From: Beroe ovata
Lineage: Eukaryota > Ctenophora > Nuda > Beroida > Beroidae
Assembly: GCA_946803715.1 (NCBI GenBank)
Contig: CAMPET010000025.1
Span: 443,098 to 501,614 of the forward strand
Direction of reading: 5' to 3'
DNA: 58,517 bases
The position numbers and the translations under genes were made by a program. The notes beneath the pieces were generated by a model. The model ran no database searches and had not been told where the DNA came from. It saw nothing but the letters and a program-made list of their open reading frames with translations. Of this stretch, positions 32,101 to 42,398 are shown one piece after another (position 1 is the stretch's first letter; each line of letters opens with the position of its first letter).

Positions 32101-34718
32101 ACATTTTCTACCCCCGCTTCACTCGGGTCAGGACGCTCGGGGAACTCCTTATCGAACACTGGAGCTATGGAGAGTTTCTTGGAGCCGCCTCTGTTGAAAA
32201 CCTCGACCTGCTTATCTAGAATCTGAGGGAATATGGGGCGTAATGAACAGCTTGCAGCACATTCGGGTTTGGAATATTTTTGAGCTAGAGCTTCGTTCAG
32301 TTTTGCAGATATCTTCAATATAATTGACAATCTATCTCGAATTTTCTTCCAAAGTAATTCTCATTCAATTCCCCACTCATGTAATTCCCCTCTCATTTAA
32401 TTCTCCAATTATTCCCAACTCATTCCCAACTAATTCCCAACTCACAGGCTTGTTCACTCTCCACGGGAGAGTACCGAGAATATCGAGTCCGTACTTCATG
32501 ACAGTGAGATGACCCTGTAAGTCGTGCTCCTTCAAAATACCCGTGAAATACTTCTTCCATTCCGAGCCAGCGTATCTACAGTTCCGAGTAGAGAGGATGA
32601 GAAGATTTCAAAAGAAGAGGTCACAATTGACTGTATTCGGAAATCAGTATATTCGGAAATCAGTATATTCGGAAATCAGTATATTTGCACTGACCGACCT
32701 GATGAATGGGACATTGCAAGAGAGCATGGGAGTATGGTCGGCATAGATCCATGGTTTGGGAGGACATAGCATGGGAACTTCTGTGGTTTCGAAATAAAAG
32801 TACCCTCTTGTAAGCATATTCCTGAGAATTATGTGCTATGCTAGCAACTTGTCTTGACACTGGGTCAATCAAAGTAAACATAAACTTCAGTCGAATTTTT
32901 ACATCACATTTCCCGTACCGACGTATGAGAGTTTTGATGAGTGGGTTGGCAATGAACGCTCCGACTGGCCGCTTATGTCCAATAGTCTGTGAAATGTAGT
33001 AAGTGTGAGTAAATACATTGCACTCGCTGTTGGGAGTGCTTTGGGCCTTCCACCACTCCTCACTTGTCTCTTCTTCACTGAAACTGAAACGAAATTGATT
33101 GAAATTGAATTAGGGCCGTGTCGTGTCACTTAAATTGTTGAGATTGGCAAATCAATCACCTTGGGTTATTCAGGATTCGCTTGCAGTTTTCTTTATCGAA
33201 TGTTGCATTGATTCTGACCAAGTTCAAGAGAAATCCTCCAATACCGTGCAGGATGTGAGTGTTCCAATGTGGTTGAAATTGGTGGAACTCCATCTGATTA
33301 TCACTCTCCCACACCTGATGTTTCATTGCAATGAAAGTCCGCATCGTATTCCCAATAGCATGATCTGAGTAAATGCCCTTACCTCTTGTGGTGAAATGTC
33401 TGGATGATGCTTCAACTTGTTGATATAGTCAAGGTATTTCACTGCTGAGAGATTGCTGTTCTGTTTGCAATATATCTTGTAAACTAAGTTCCCTATTGCA
33501 TTGGCTGCTTTTAGTACCTGGAATATGAGGTCAATGGCATCAATTGGATTCTCAACTCAACTGGCGGAAGTTTGGTAAGATATTATGCCCCAGCCAACCT
33601 ACCTCAATACCCTCATACTGGGACACCAGCTCTTCACACACATAGTTGATAGTTTGCTGAGCAACAGTTCTCAAACACAGTGCATCTTCATCAAGGAAAG
33701 GGACATTGAATTTGCGGTACTCCTTGTAGTCTCCCTTCTTATAGAGATTCGATTCTTTGACTAAAGCAGAATGAAGAGAATCTGTCCACTGATCTTGAAT
33801 CCAGGCTTTATACTTCTTGAGGGTCAAACACATTTCTCTATCCCATCCCACTGATTTAACTTGGGTGAACTCATTTGCTTCATTTTTCAGTTGAACATTG
33901 ACATTTTTATCATTCTGATTGAAGGAGTTATATGGGAATCTCCCACTTGGTCTCTCAGTCAAAATGTGCTGAGTAAGAGGGTATTGCTTGATGAAATCTT
34001 CCCGAGAAATTGACTGATGATTAACTCTGAAAATTGTTGAGGGATCCAAGAGCTTAATTGCAGCCTTGAAGAGTACAAAGTCACTGGGATAGAATGAGTA
34101 TTTCTCTAAAATACTATCAACAAATGATTGAATATTTCTATCTTTGAATATTCTCCTGAGCTCAACAATGTCATTTTGATGATAGAAATATATCAGCTTA
34201 CTGAACAAAGTCAATTGGTCATCAATTGGGATCCTGGGTTCTATAGAAAGTTCCTGGCATTTCAAGATATATCTCAAAATGACTGACTGATTGACTGACT
34301 CAATAAGATCTTTGTTCTTTTGTACCATTATGAGGAAATCATCAAGTCTATTTTTGCTGAGAAAAATGTCTAGATAAGCATTGAATAATTCAATGCTTTG
34401 AGGATTTGAATTTCTTATCTGCACAATTTTTTTGTCTTTTGAGAATTCTTGTTCCACCATTTGCTCATATTTGAAAGTCTGGATATCTTGGCCAGAGACA
34501 AGAACACCCTCATGCTTAGCCTGTTTCTCCAATGCTTGGAGTAATGCATCTGAAGGTCTTCCATTTGTCAACTTTAATGCGTCTTTGTACAACTTCTTCA
34601 CTTTCTCAACATTGGTAGATAGCTCTGATTCTTGAGAGATTTTTCTATACCCATATCTAACATTCCATCTTAGGAAAGGGCAATATAGAGGAAGTCTTTG
34701 ATATTGTAGCATTTTCAA
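26158..34718 (-). CDS. POLRMT: POLRMT, mitochondrial RNA polymerase
   Basis: The single-subunit T7-like polymerase that transcribes mtDNA in the matrix. Exons read leftward: 34718-33603, 33517-33383, 33314-33160, 33077-32903, 32835-32699, 32575-32446, 32222-32091, 31972-31774, 31538-31365, 31277-31039, 30519-30363, 30175-29990, 29351-29200, 28786-28634 and 26280-26158. They sum to 3363 nt (1120 aa, human about 1230). Exon 1 is the PPR-like N-terminal extension. Landmarks: [10 protein letters not shown] (exon 5), [11 protein letters not shown] (6), [10 protein letters not shown] (8). Motif A is [11 protein letters not shown] with Asp near 827. Motif B is [14 protein letters not shown] (11). 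Motif C is HDSFW near 1052 (14). The end is NSEYFFS. The last intron, 2.35 kb, contains an antisense gene. Exon 11 is present twice because of an assembly join at 30551. Confidence 0.95.
26281..27089. other. POLRMT last intron, non-coding right part
   Basis: Upstream of the raftlin-like gene. T-rich, with TTGACACATTTTTTTGACAC-type repeats at 26929-26968 and CTCTCTCT at 26605-26622. A plus-strand frame at 26525-26956 has no ATG start and very biased composition, so it is not called. Confidence 0.45.
27090..28259 (+). CDS. Raftlin-like N-myristoylated protein, nested and intronless
   Basis: A 389-aa single-exon frame inside the last POLRMT intron, on the opposite strand. It begins MGSSSSRP, which fits the N-myristoylation rule (Gly2, Ser6). 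The middle and the segment [19 protein letters not shown] followed by LLIFFQRP resemble the raftlin (RFTN) pattern: LNSLAAYGWQLTCVLPTP, then IVFLQRP. Raftlins are lipid-raft proteins of the plasma membrane's inner face. The palmitoylated Cys3 of vertebrate raftlin is absent here. The C-terminus has four GAAPPM-type repeats (28141-28220). AATAAA overlaps the stop codon (28255-28260) and may be the polyadenylation signal. The family call is moderate; an unrelated myristoylated protein is possible. Confidence 0.6.
   Translation: MGSSSSRPTPTTSQHSGVPEDPTPYPGPALEYRLFGVSAKLKASFTGSCSSNVNEHMPLLAQQYGEYYKLDAFFQVPYTQSMSGFASAVVQYQAIFSRPALYVPSPESYTLQVHEASLSLSQMMSGIVFNSNSGNIDAMSNIFNIINQQASLGGRLICLECTGKRDRTGFLSMDFGVNLFFNMPVHPNPQRFTTVAFCTMMQVQHSFGSVSCSWDINGPLSSYLSQGWRLVDITIPQHESGLLMQQQRGKGQRFLPTALNVIWFFEKEQDRIAANDNTPLYQVTVSTVYVNVSMSFGSMSSDLNVSSLISEMGQKGWKVVSVLDIPKLSTRGMMSFTGELLIFFQRPVINGPPMGAAPPMGAAPPMGAAPAMGAAPMSAPPLPEGVDPK
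28260..28633. other. POLRMT last intron, left part
   Basis: Contains TATACTGTATACTGTATAGC simple repeats (28378-28420) and a GGTGACACAGGTGACACAGG repeat (28577-28620) next to the POLRMT exon 14 donor. No gene is seen. Confidence 0.5.
29386..29571. repeat. 31-bp minisatellite, six units
   Basis: Unit GACGCTGCGCTATGATTGG + TCACGTGTGGGT, repeated six times head to tail within a POLRMT intron. Every unit keeps ATTGG (an inverted CCAAT box). The first two carry the E-box CACGTG, the next two CACGAG, and the last two AACTGT or CAGCTG. A less regular TATTGGTCAAGTTTGG precedes the array. Confidence 0.9.
29691..29762 (-). tRNA. tRNA-Asp (GTC)
   Basis: 72-nt tRNA-Asp, minus strand. It starts TCCTCGTTAG, and the anticodon stem-loop CCGCCTGTCACGCGGG has anticodon GTC. 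The T arm AGGGTTCGATTCCCT is complete, the acceptor closes with ACGGGGAG, and TTTTT follows at once as a Pol III terminator. The gene sits inside a POLRMT intron on the same strand as POLRMT. Confidence 0.95.
29875..29946 (+). tRNA. tRNA-Asp (GTC), degenerate second copy
   Basis: A second 72-nt tRNA-Asp 112 bp away in inverted orientation. The anticodon arm is identical. Two changes stand out. The acceptor has TTCTCG for TCCTCG, giving a T-G wobble. The T arm reads AGAGCTCGATTCCCT for AGGGTTCGATTCCCT, which alters the B box and the TTC of the T loop. Only CTTTT follows. It may be poorly expressed or a pseudogene. Confidence 0.75.
30552..30935 (-). other. POLRMT: Second copy of POLRMT exon 11 region (assembly duplication)
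   Basis: After a single N at 30551 the sequence resumes inside POLRMT exon 12, repeating 30148-30540 with about 5-8 percent differences. POLRMT exon 11 therefore appears at 30363-30519 and again at 30757-30913. Both are open and differ slightly (VVSLQES against VISLQES, KVRGK against KVKGK). A real transcript needs one copy. This is best read as two haplotype contigs joined by one N. Confidence 0.85.
30918..31018. repeat. (GT)n/(CG) microsatellite
   Basis: TG-rich simple repeat with TGCG interruptions inside a POLRMT intron, next to the duplicated exon. Confidence 0.9.
31993..32090. repeat. (CACAGA)n simple repeat
   Basis: Short ACACACAGACACACAC repeats in the intron after POLRMT exon 7, directly against the donor site. 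Confidence 0.9.
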
Positions 34719-36336
34719 GTATTTCCATAATAAATTCTATTATTGCACATCAAGATCAGCAAGTGACAATTCTCACTGACTCCAGGTTCATCTGTCCCAT
34801 AAAGATTTTGGTTATTATTAATGAATAATTCTTATAATGGACACTCATATTCAGCAAAAACATTAAAAAATACAAATATGAGTTATGGTATCTAACCATC
34901 ACAATTCACAATATATTAAAAACTGGGCATTCTCTACCATTGAAAAACACCACGCTCACATAGGTGTCCAATATAAAAAAGAAACGGTGACAGGTAGCAA
35001 TGTAGCATGACTGACATAGTATGTATATCAATGATGTCCAAAATTCACAAGTTCTTGTTTTCGATAGTACGTTGTAATTGTGCACACGTTGCACACCCTT
35101 CGATGAACAGAAAACTGAAAACTGAAAAGTCGCAGAACCTCGGAGCCGAGCAGCGCTAGCGCGCACGGAATATTTGAGTGATCATTCACGCAGCATTGCA
35201 GTTGGAAAACTTCAAAGTTAATAGTAAACTTGAAAACTGAAAGTGTGTGCGACTGTGTGCGAGCCGCGCGCGCGTGTTTACTGTTCAATCATAATGTTTA
35301 CGTCAAGCGACGCTAGACCGCGGATACAAACGATGGGAACACGAAAATTGTCGATCGATGATATGATAGACTCTGTCGACAATTTCGTTGCGCGCGCGCC
35401 GGCGCGCAAACTTATTCTCAGAATGCATCAGCGGTCTGGCAATGCTCGACAACACGAGAGCATTTATTTCACACATGCTGCGCGCGGTTTGACCCGTGTT
35501 TTGAATATGCAATATGCATATAGGTAATAGCTATAAGCTAGCCTTCATAAAACACAATTTTGAAATAGCAGTCAAAATAATATAGTTTGCAATTTAGCAT
35601 GGGCGAAAATGCATAAGTAATTAGATTAAAGAAGTATTTTGGTTTACAGCCATCAGATTGTCAAATGGGTAAACAGAATACAATATCATTTTTATATCAA
35701 ATGTATGGAATCATGATGGCTCCTGAGGAAAGTATCAAACTTGGCATTTTTATCCAAGCAAGAAGCTCCCTCGATTTTCTGTAAAACTAGTATGAAATAT
35801 ACCAGAACAGCAATTAGACTACTTCTTATATTCCTCTAAACTAGCTTTAATCTAATTTATGAGCATCATGAACACTCTAGGGTGGATAATTACAAAACGG
35901 CTTCACTTTACTTTATCATTTACTATTTTGTTGCTTCAAGTAAATCACCTCTCTCTTTGTCCTGCCAAAGTTGTCAGATTGAGTCTGGCTAACTGCTCAC
36001 TGTAAGGCAGTGTCCCAGCCGTTGACCAGCCTATCACCTCAGAAAGAGCTAGAGAGGTCTGAAGCAATTGAATTTCATGAGGAAACTTTATTTTATGACT
36101 AATCAAATCTGTGGCTGTGAGGCAGTGAAGCACATGATGGTGTTTTCATGCAAGGTTCTTATTTTGTTGCTGTGGTTTTAGACTTGTGTTGTAGTTTTGT
36201 TTTCTTAATGATTAGTTGATTCTGTTAGGTATTCGAATTTAATGGCTGATGACCGTTTTATAGGAATGTGATCAGCAACTTGTTTCCTATAAAACAGTCA
36301 TCAGCGTTGCTGACAGCAAGTGAAAAATCGTTTATC
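34719..36336. other. Divergent intergenic region between POLRMT and RSF1
   Basis: The starts of POLRMT (minus) and RSF1-like (plus) face away from each other, so both promoters lie here. A CpG-rich patch at 35140-35480 includes the palindrome-like GCGCGCGCCGGCGCGC at 35390-35405. From 35295 a plus-strand ATG opens a 77-codon frame (MFTSSDARPRIQTMG) ending at 35524. It could be a first exon, a small protein or chance; nothing supports a family. The rest is AT-rich, with GGTGATGACTG-like inverted motifs (36245-36305). Confidence 0.4.
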
Positions 36337-38087
36337 ATGGATGGATCCGAAAAGAAACCAGATGCAGGTGAGATGTATTTCATCTTGCTCCCAGGCCATA
36401 CCTGTCTCCGCAGGAAGTTTGTATTAAAATAGGAATCTCCTTAATTGACTTATTCTCTTCCAGAAATTGAGAGTGAATGCAATTCCACTCACAAAACTAA
36501 AGAAGCTGAGATTGATGATTCAGAAAGTAAAACAGAACCAAAGAAGTGTATTGATGCTGAGTTAAGAGTATCAGCAGACCCCGACTTTTTATGTATTGCA
36601 CAATTCATTGGAACATTTGGCTTACTACTTGGTATACCTCCTATGTCCCTAGACACTCTTGAAGATGGCCTACAATCAAATAATATGCCAAATATTGATG
36701 CATATTTTGCTGGTTAGTATCTTGTTCACGTTTTAATGAAATCTTTCTCTTGTCTAGATCCTTTGTTGTTATTATTTCCAACTTCGCAGCCTGTAGCAAT
36801 GCAGTGGATCATCTGTTGATTAGTTTGCTGAAAAGATGTGGGATCCTCTCTAATGTAGAAAAGCTGATGGACACACTCCGCCAATACTTTGAGCTCAGAG
36901 ATGAGACTCTCCATGCCCTGATTAATTGTCAGAGCTTTCATCAACTGGAAACTTCCTCAAAGTTGAAGATCCTGAAGTTTGTCTGTCTCAGTCAGTTTGA
37001 TGAGAACACTAAATTCAAGACAGAGTTCAATTCACAGTTTTCTCCAGATGATCTGAGGTGGCAACCCCTGGGACGGGATATGGACAGTTGCCAATACTGG
37101 TTCATTTCTGTGAGTATTATTATTGCTATTATCGTCAGTGTGCTAAACATTGATTAGCAGACGTGGGTGCTTGAGCAAAGTGCTTGAACAAATGATGTCA
37201 TAGACGTAGGTGCCTGAACAAAATGCTTGAAGCAAATGAAGACCATGACCCCATTTCAGGATTCGGACAAGAATCACAGGCTCTACTGCTGGAAGTACCC
37301 CTACTCCACTGACCAGTGGAGTTTACTGTCCAGTTCGTACAATGAACTCATCTGTGTCAAGGACAAGCTACAGCCCTTGGAAGATGAGGAGAAACTCAAA
37401 GAATCAAAGTTGTGGGAGGTTTTCAAGGAGCAAGCGTTGTCAAGTGCTGTACAGACTGAGGAAAAACCGGTACATAACTGTTTTTACTAGATTTCAGTGA
37501 TCTGTAATATCTCATTTGATTTCTGAAATCGTAGTACACTGATCGATTATTTCAAGGTCCGGAAGCCTAGGAAAAAGAAGAAGGAGACGGCTGAGAACAG
37601 TGATGTGAGAATGAGTGAGCAAGATGAAGATGTCGAGTTCAGGGTCAACCTGTCACCATTCGCGGTGAGGGAAAAGATCTAGGTTAAATCAGGAGATCGT
37701 ATTCCTGTAATCATGGTGAACAGAATTGGAAGACAAGTCCTTTTTACAATCAGCCCCTGGATTAATAATCTCTCCGCCACTGTCTCTGCTGACAATGATG
37801 GATCCCCACTCCCCAATTCCCCCACTCCCCAACTCCCCCACTCCCTGATTCCCCCAGTCCCTTATTTCCCCGCCCTCAGAGTCGGAAGAGTCTCCGGAAC
37901 GTGGACAGGAAGGTGTACACGGAGCCCAACTACGACAACGAGACCAGTGAAGAGGAGGAGGAGGAGGAGCAGAGGGAGGTCGATGATAAGGTGTGTGTGT
38001 GTGTGTGTGTGTGTNNNNNNNNNNNNNNNNNNNNNNNNNNNNNNNNNNNNNNNNNNNNNNNNNNNNNNNNNNNNNNNNNNNNNNNNN

Positions 38088-38119
<32 letters not shown>

Positions 38120-40927
38120 GGGTATTTGGTATGCTGATGAACAGTGTAATAATTGTGCATCGATGTCTATTTCAGTACAAGAAGGCGATCACTATTGCTA
38201 AATCTCGGAAAAGATCGAAGAAGTTCTTGAGTATAACCGAAACTAATGGTAAGTTAAATTTCATAATGAAGTAGCTGTGTGTTAGCGTGACGTTTAGCAC
38301 TATGCTCTGTCCCCCTTACCAAAACTCTCTCAGCGCATCATGATAAAGTGAGAATGGATTTGTTGAAACAGCAACTTAACAGAAGATACATCGAGAACAA
38401 CATCAAGAACTGTCAGATGAAGAAAAACTCTGTCGGTACTCCCTCCAGAGTCCCCAAAACAGAGGTCCCAGAGTCACCAATCACCACTATCAAATCCGAG
38501 GAGGACGAAATGAAAACTCCTGTGGTTGTAGATGCCCCCAATTCCACACCAAATCCAAACATTGACCAGAATGTTAAAGTGGAATCTATAGATGCCACAC
38601 CATCAGCAGTAGCAGCTATGAAGAACAAGTCACATGAAACATACACACTCAGTCCTATTCTAGTGAAAACCAAACCTAAAGATCCGTTCGCATTCTCTGA
38701 CTCTAGTTCGAGACAATCCAGTGATTCCAATGCGTCGACATGTGGCAAAGAGGAGAGTGTTGCTGGTAAAAACGGTGGTTTGAGCCACACTCCGATGAGG
38801 AATACCGCTAGTTGGTACGTGATTTTCAGTAGTTCAGTTGACTCAAAATTATCTCGGAACTTGCTCAAATTTGTGTCACATTTCAGGACTCCCGGTTTCA
38901 AGCCCTACACTCGCTACCATAACCCAGTAACTCGCCAGTTTATTGAGACACTGAAAAGCGTTCCGTCTCTGTCCACTGTTAAGAAACCAGAGGAAGCTGA
39001 AGACAAGTGCTGGAAATGTGACGGGGAGGATGATGTTGATAAGGTTGCCACTGGCTGTAGTCTCTGGTGCATTGTGCGCCATTTGTGGGGCGGTCTCAAT
39101 TTGGATTTTCCACGCGCGCGCGAAATCCAAACACATTTTCTGAGGACAAAGCGCGAAGCTGTTTAATTTGTGGTGCTATTAACGCGCATTGCGCGCGCAT
39201 ACGTTGCATGTAAATACATGATAAGAGTCCGCATTTAAACCACGTGTTTGCCAAAAATAGAATCAGTTAGTCATCATTGCCAGCCAAATTCGAATTAATT
39301 GAAACAGAAGACCTCATTTCATGACATGATTCGAAAAAGTTCGAAATTAATCGCTCAAAAAACTTGGAAAATAAGGCGATTTATCTCCACAGTGCATTCA
39401 TTTCTTTTGTCATGCTGCTTTATGTTCACACATGGAGATAGCTATTGTGATTGATACCTCTGTACAAACACTAAGTTAGACACTCTGTGATAATGCAATA
39501 TATTCTCAGATGTTGTTTTGTGATGGGTGTGACCTGGCTACCTATCATATGGCTTGTCTCCAGCCTCCCATTGAGGAAGTACCAGAGGACGATTGGTACT
39601 GCCCTATTTGTGAGCAGGTAAAACCAGTTTCAACTGTGGTCATAGTGATCAGTAATGCTTCAACAATTGCAAATTAGAATATAATGATAACTGTGTCAGG
39701 TGTTGCTGTATCTGAACATCAGGGACAAGGTGACCAAGCTGAAAATACATCAGCAACCTCAACCCAAAAAGAGGGCCTATAAGAGGAATAACGCTGTGTC
39801 AAGGTTTGTTATGCAGCTGAGAAATAGAAAATAAGACAGTGCTACTTCATTCTTATCCTAATTCCTTATTTGTTAATGTCTCCCTGCTGAATCTCAATCT
39901 TCAGGTCGCCCTATTCCTCACCAAGACACGTACGACCAATGTACAGCTCTCCGAGTATGATGAGGCGACCACAATTCCCACCGACGACCACAATCCAGCA
40001 CCATCCCATGAGCCACACAGCGATGAGGCTGGTGACCCCAATTACACGACCACCAACCCGTGTACAATACGTCATACCGAATAGAGCTGCAGCCCGTCCC
40101 AAGATTGGGCAAATCAGCCGTCTCGCGGAGACAGCAAGACTTGTCTTTGACCCGAGTAAAGACGACTCCATGCACATGTCTCCTCTGGAACGAGAGAGAC
40201 ACATGAGACTGTCTCGGATGAGAGACGAGAGTAGTGACGATACTGACAGTGAGGTTGTTCGACCTCAGGACGAGAGCAGCTCTGACGACTCGGCCGACCA
40301 CTCCAAGTTCTCCTATCGACCAGTACGGCCACTGTACGGACAACAACCACCTGGAATCCGGCAACCGCTGAGCTCCCAAACCAGGATATCCAATCATCCT
40401 GCGGAGTATTTCCTGAACAACCCGACAAAACCAGCAGCTGAGCAGCGCGAGAAGAAGATAATGGGGTACAACCCCCTCAACTATCTGCGACATCCACCAA
40501 ACAGCAGGAGCCCGATGAAAACAACACCCACTGGGGCTAGTGATACGAAGGTAACTTCCGCACTGCTATTGATACTGTGTGTTCTAATCTGTGTCACATG
40601 ACTCCTAATTCTATGTTTATCAGAGGACAGATCAGGTGAGGAAGGCCAATGAGACCCCGGCGTATGACACCGCCACTGCAATCATGGAGGGGAGACCGCT
40701 GCCCAATGGGGACGATGACTCCCGGAGCGGTTAGTTGTGGAGAGTGATGAGAACTTAGCAGTTTACACTAGAAAGTGTGCGTCCATGTGTACACTGTAAT
40801 GTGTCTCCCCTCAGGCAATGTGGTGACTCCTACATCGGAGCTGTCAGACTCTCAGAGACAAGCGCTAGCAGCGTGGGAAGATATGGAGAGAGATAGGAAA
40901 CGGGACAACTTCGACTTCGACGAGTAG
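36337..40927 (+). CDS. RSF1: RSF1-like chromatin remodelling factor (WHIM + PHD)
   Basis: The likely histone-binding partner of the ISWI ATPase SNF2H in the RSF complex. Exons: 36337-36367, 36464-36712, 36790-37109, 37260-37469, 37557-37664, 37880-37990, 38176-38248, 38334-38814, 38887-39043, 39510-39617, 39700-39803, 39905-40550, 40624-40729 and 40815-40927. They sum to 2817 nt (938 aa, human about 1440). Residues about 25-270 are the DDT/WHIM-like region: DFLCIAQFIGTFGLLLG, then WQPLGRDMDSCQYW and LYCWKYP. An acidic run (EEEEEEE) follows. The PHD finger at about 568-616 has all C4HC3 ligands (CWKC, CDGC, HMAC, CPIC). The C-terminus is Ser/Arg-rich. CECR2 is the alternative, but no bromodomain is present. 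A 73-N gap lies in intron 6. Confidence 0.85.
38015..38087. other. Assembly gap of 73 N inside a (GT)n microsatellite
   Basis: Gap flanked on both sides by GTGTGT, in RSF1 intron 6. The repeat itself probably caused it. Confidence 1.
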
Positions 40928-41055
40928 ATTATGTTGCCATGAAAACGGCGCGAAGTTGTCATGGAAACGGAGTGATGTTGTCATGGAAACGGCGTGTGAA
41001 CTGTGGCGTGATGCCAATCTATGGACTATGAGATGAGGAACAGTTTAAATATTAA

Positions 41056-41822
41056 CAGAGGCAAATATCTTTCGCGGTGTGTGCGGAATCGCGAAATTTG
41101 GCGTTTTCCGCGACAAACCGCGAAATATGGCGCTTTCCGCGACAAATCGCGATTTTTTCAAATTCCCGCGATAAATCGCGAATTGGTGCGGTTTTCCGCG
41201 ATAAATCGCGATATTTAAGATATTCAACTTCGAGAAATCCAGGAATTTCAAAAGTTGACCAAACGTTATAGAAGTTGACCAAACGTTACAGAAGTTGACC
41301 AAACGTTACAAAAGTTGACCAAACGTTATAAAACTTGACCAAACGTTACAAAAGTTGACCAAACGTTATAAAACTTGACCAAACGTTATAAAACTTGACC
41401 AAACGTTATATCTACCGCAGTATCTCTAACAATAATGGTATCTCGATTCATATTGCCGCATATCGATTCAATTTGTTGACACCAGATCATATCACTTGAC
41501 AAAACGTGTTTGATCGATTTTCATGGACCGCTTTTTGGTAGATGGATTGATCAACAGATACTGCTGACACTAAGACGCACCTTGAACGAGTCCTAGCAAA
41601 ACTTTCACTGCGACAAGATCGAGATTTCCATATTTTTGCCGCGAAATTGCCGCGAAATTACCCATTTAAGCCGCGAAACTGCCGCGAATTTTCCCATTTT
41701 TGCCGCGAAACTGCCGCGAATTTCTCAATTTTTACCGCGATGCTGCCGCGAAATTTGGCAATTTTCCATTTCGCGGTGCCGCGAAATTTCGACTTTTTTA
41801 CCGCGAAAGATATTTGCCTCTA
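41056..41822. mobile_element. Non-autonomous hAT-like MITE with 8-bp target duplication
   Basis: A 767-bp element. Its left end CAGAGGCAAATATCTTTCGC is mirrored at the right end, with 22 of 23 terminal bases matching inverted. It is flanked by the perfect direct repeat AATATTAA (41048-41055 and 41823-41830). An 8-bp duplication and a CAGAG start are hallmarks of hAT DNA transposons. It has no transposase ORF. Inside each end are many CCGCGAAA or GCGATAAATCGCG motifs (41080-41215 and 41635-41800) that would let the arms fold, and a 20-bp tandem repeat lies at 41252-41411. It sits between RSF1-like and the BTB gene. Confidence 0.85.
41252..41411. repeat. 20-bp tandem repeat inside the MITE, eight units
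   Basis: AAGTTGACCAAACGTTATAG-like units, about eight in a row at exactly 20 bp, with T/C and G/C variation at three positions. Confidence 0.95.
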
Positions 41823-41830
41823 AATATTAA

Positions 41831-42398
41831 TCCTGTTTTGTACTACTACTAGGCTATTAATTATATCAATACCGATTATCAATACTGAAAACAGAGAAAT
41901 ATCGGAATATTGGTTGACATATACCTGGATCTTTATTGATAATGATTAATGATAAATACAGTAAGTATGAATTTGGTGCTCACCATTCTACTTAATTAGG
42001 TCTAATGAGATTTATGATATGTTTTGGAGAGAGGGATGACATGTATTTCACCTCAACATGATATGAACTGTTTTCTGTAAAATGTAAAATGTGACTCAAT
42101 AATATGATCATTGCATTGTGCAGCTACCTATGCAATTGTTCTCTTTGTAATACTCAATGGAATAGACCAGGCTACAGTCAACACTGGAGCTGCCAGCAGG
42201 TACACCACGCCTGCTAGCAACTCCACAGGGGGTCTGGGGCCGGGGTAAATGCAGTAGACGGGCTGGTATCAGCGTATACCATTACCAGGCAAGGAAGCAT
42301 GCGAAACCTGACCCTGGTTACGATAAGCGACCCTTATCGACACTGGTATCTCATTTCCCTCTCTGCATCCACAACTTTGCTTGTCGTCTACGGCCGTT
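41831..42398. other. Spacer before the BTB gene
   Basis: AT-rich, non-coding. No promoter motif is evident. Nothing else is seen. Confidence 0.4.

Noticed and set aside
32699-32780. POLRMT exon 5 starting at 32780
   Set aside because: That start breaks the phase with exon 4; the acceptor before 32835 keeps phase and adds residues that lead into VPMLCPP.
37713-38201. 162-codon plus-strand frame across N gap
   Set aside because: It runs through a GT microsatellite and unsequenced bases; the real coding part is RSF1-like exon 6 in another frame.
39918-40493. 191-codon minus-strand frame
   Set aside because: Antisense shadow of the RSF1-like exon 12; the plus-strand reading is in phase with neighbouring exons.
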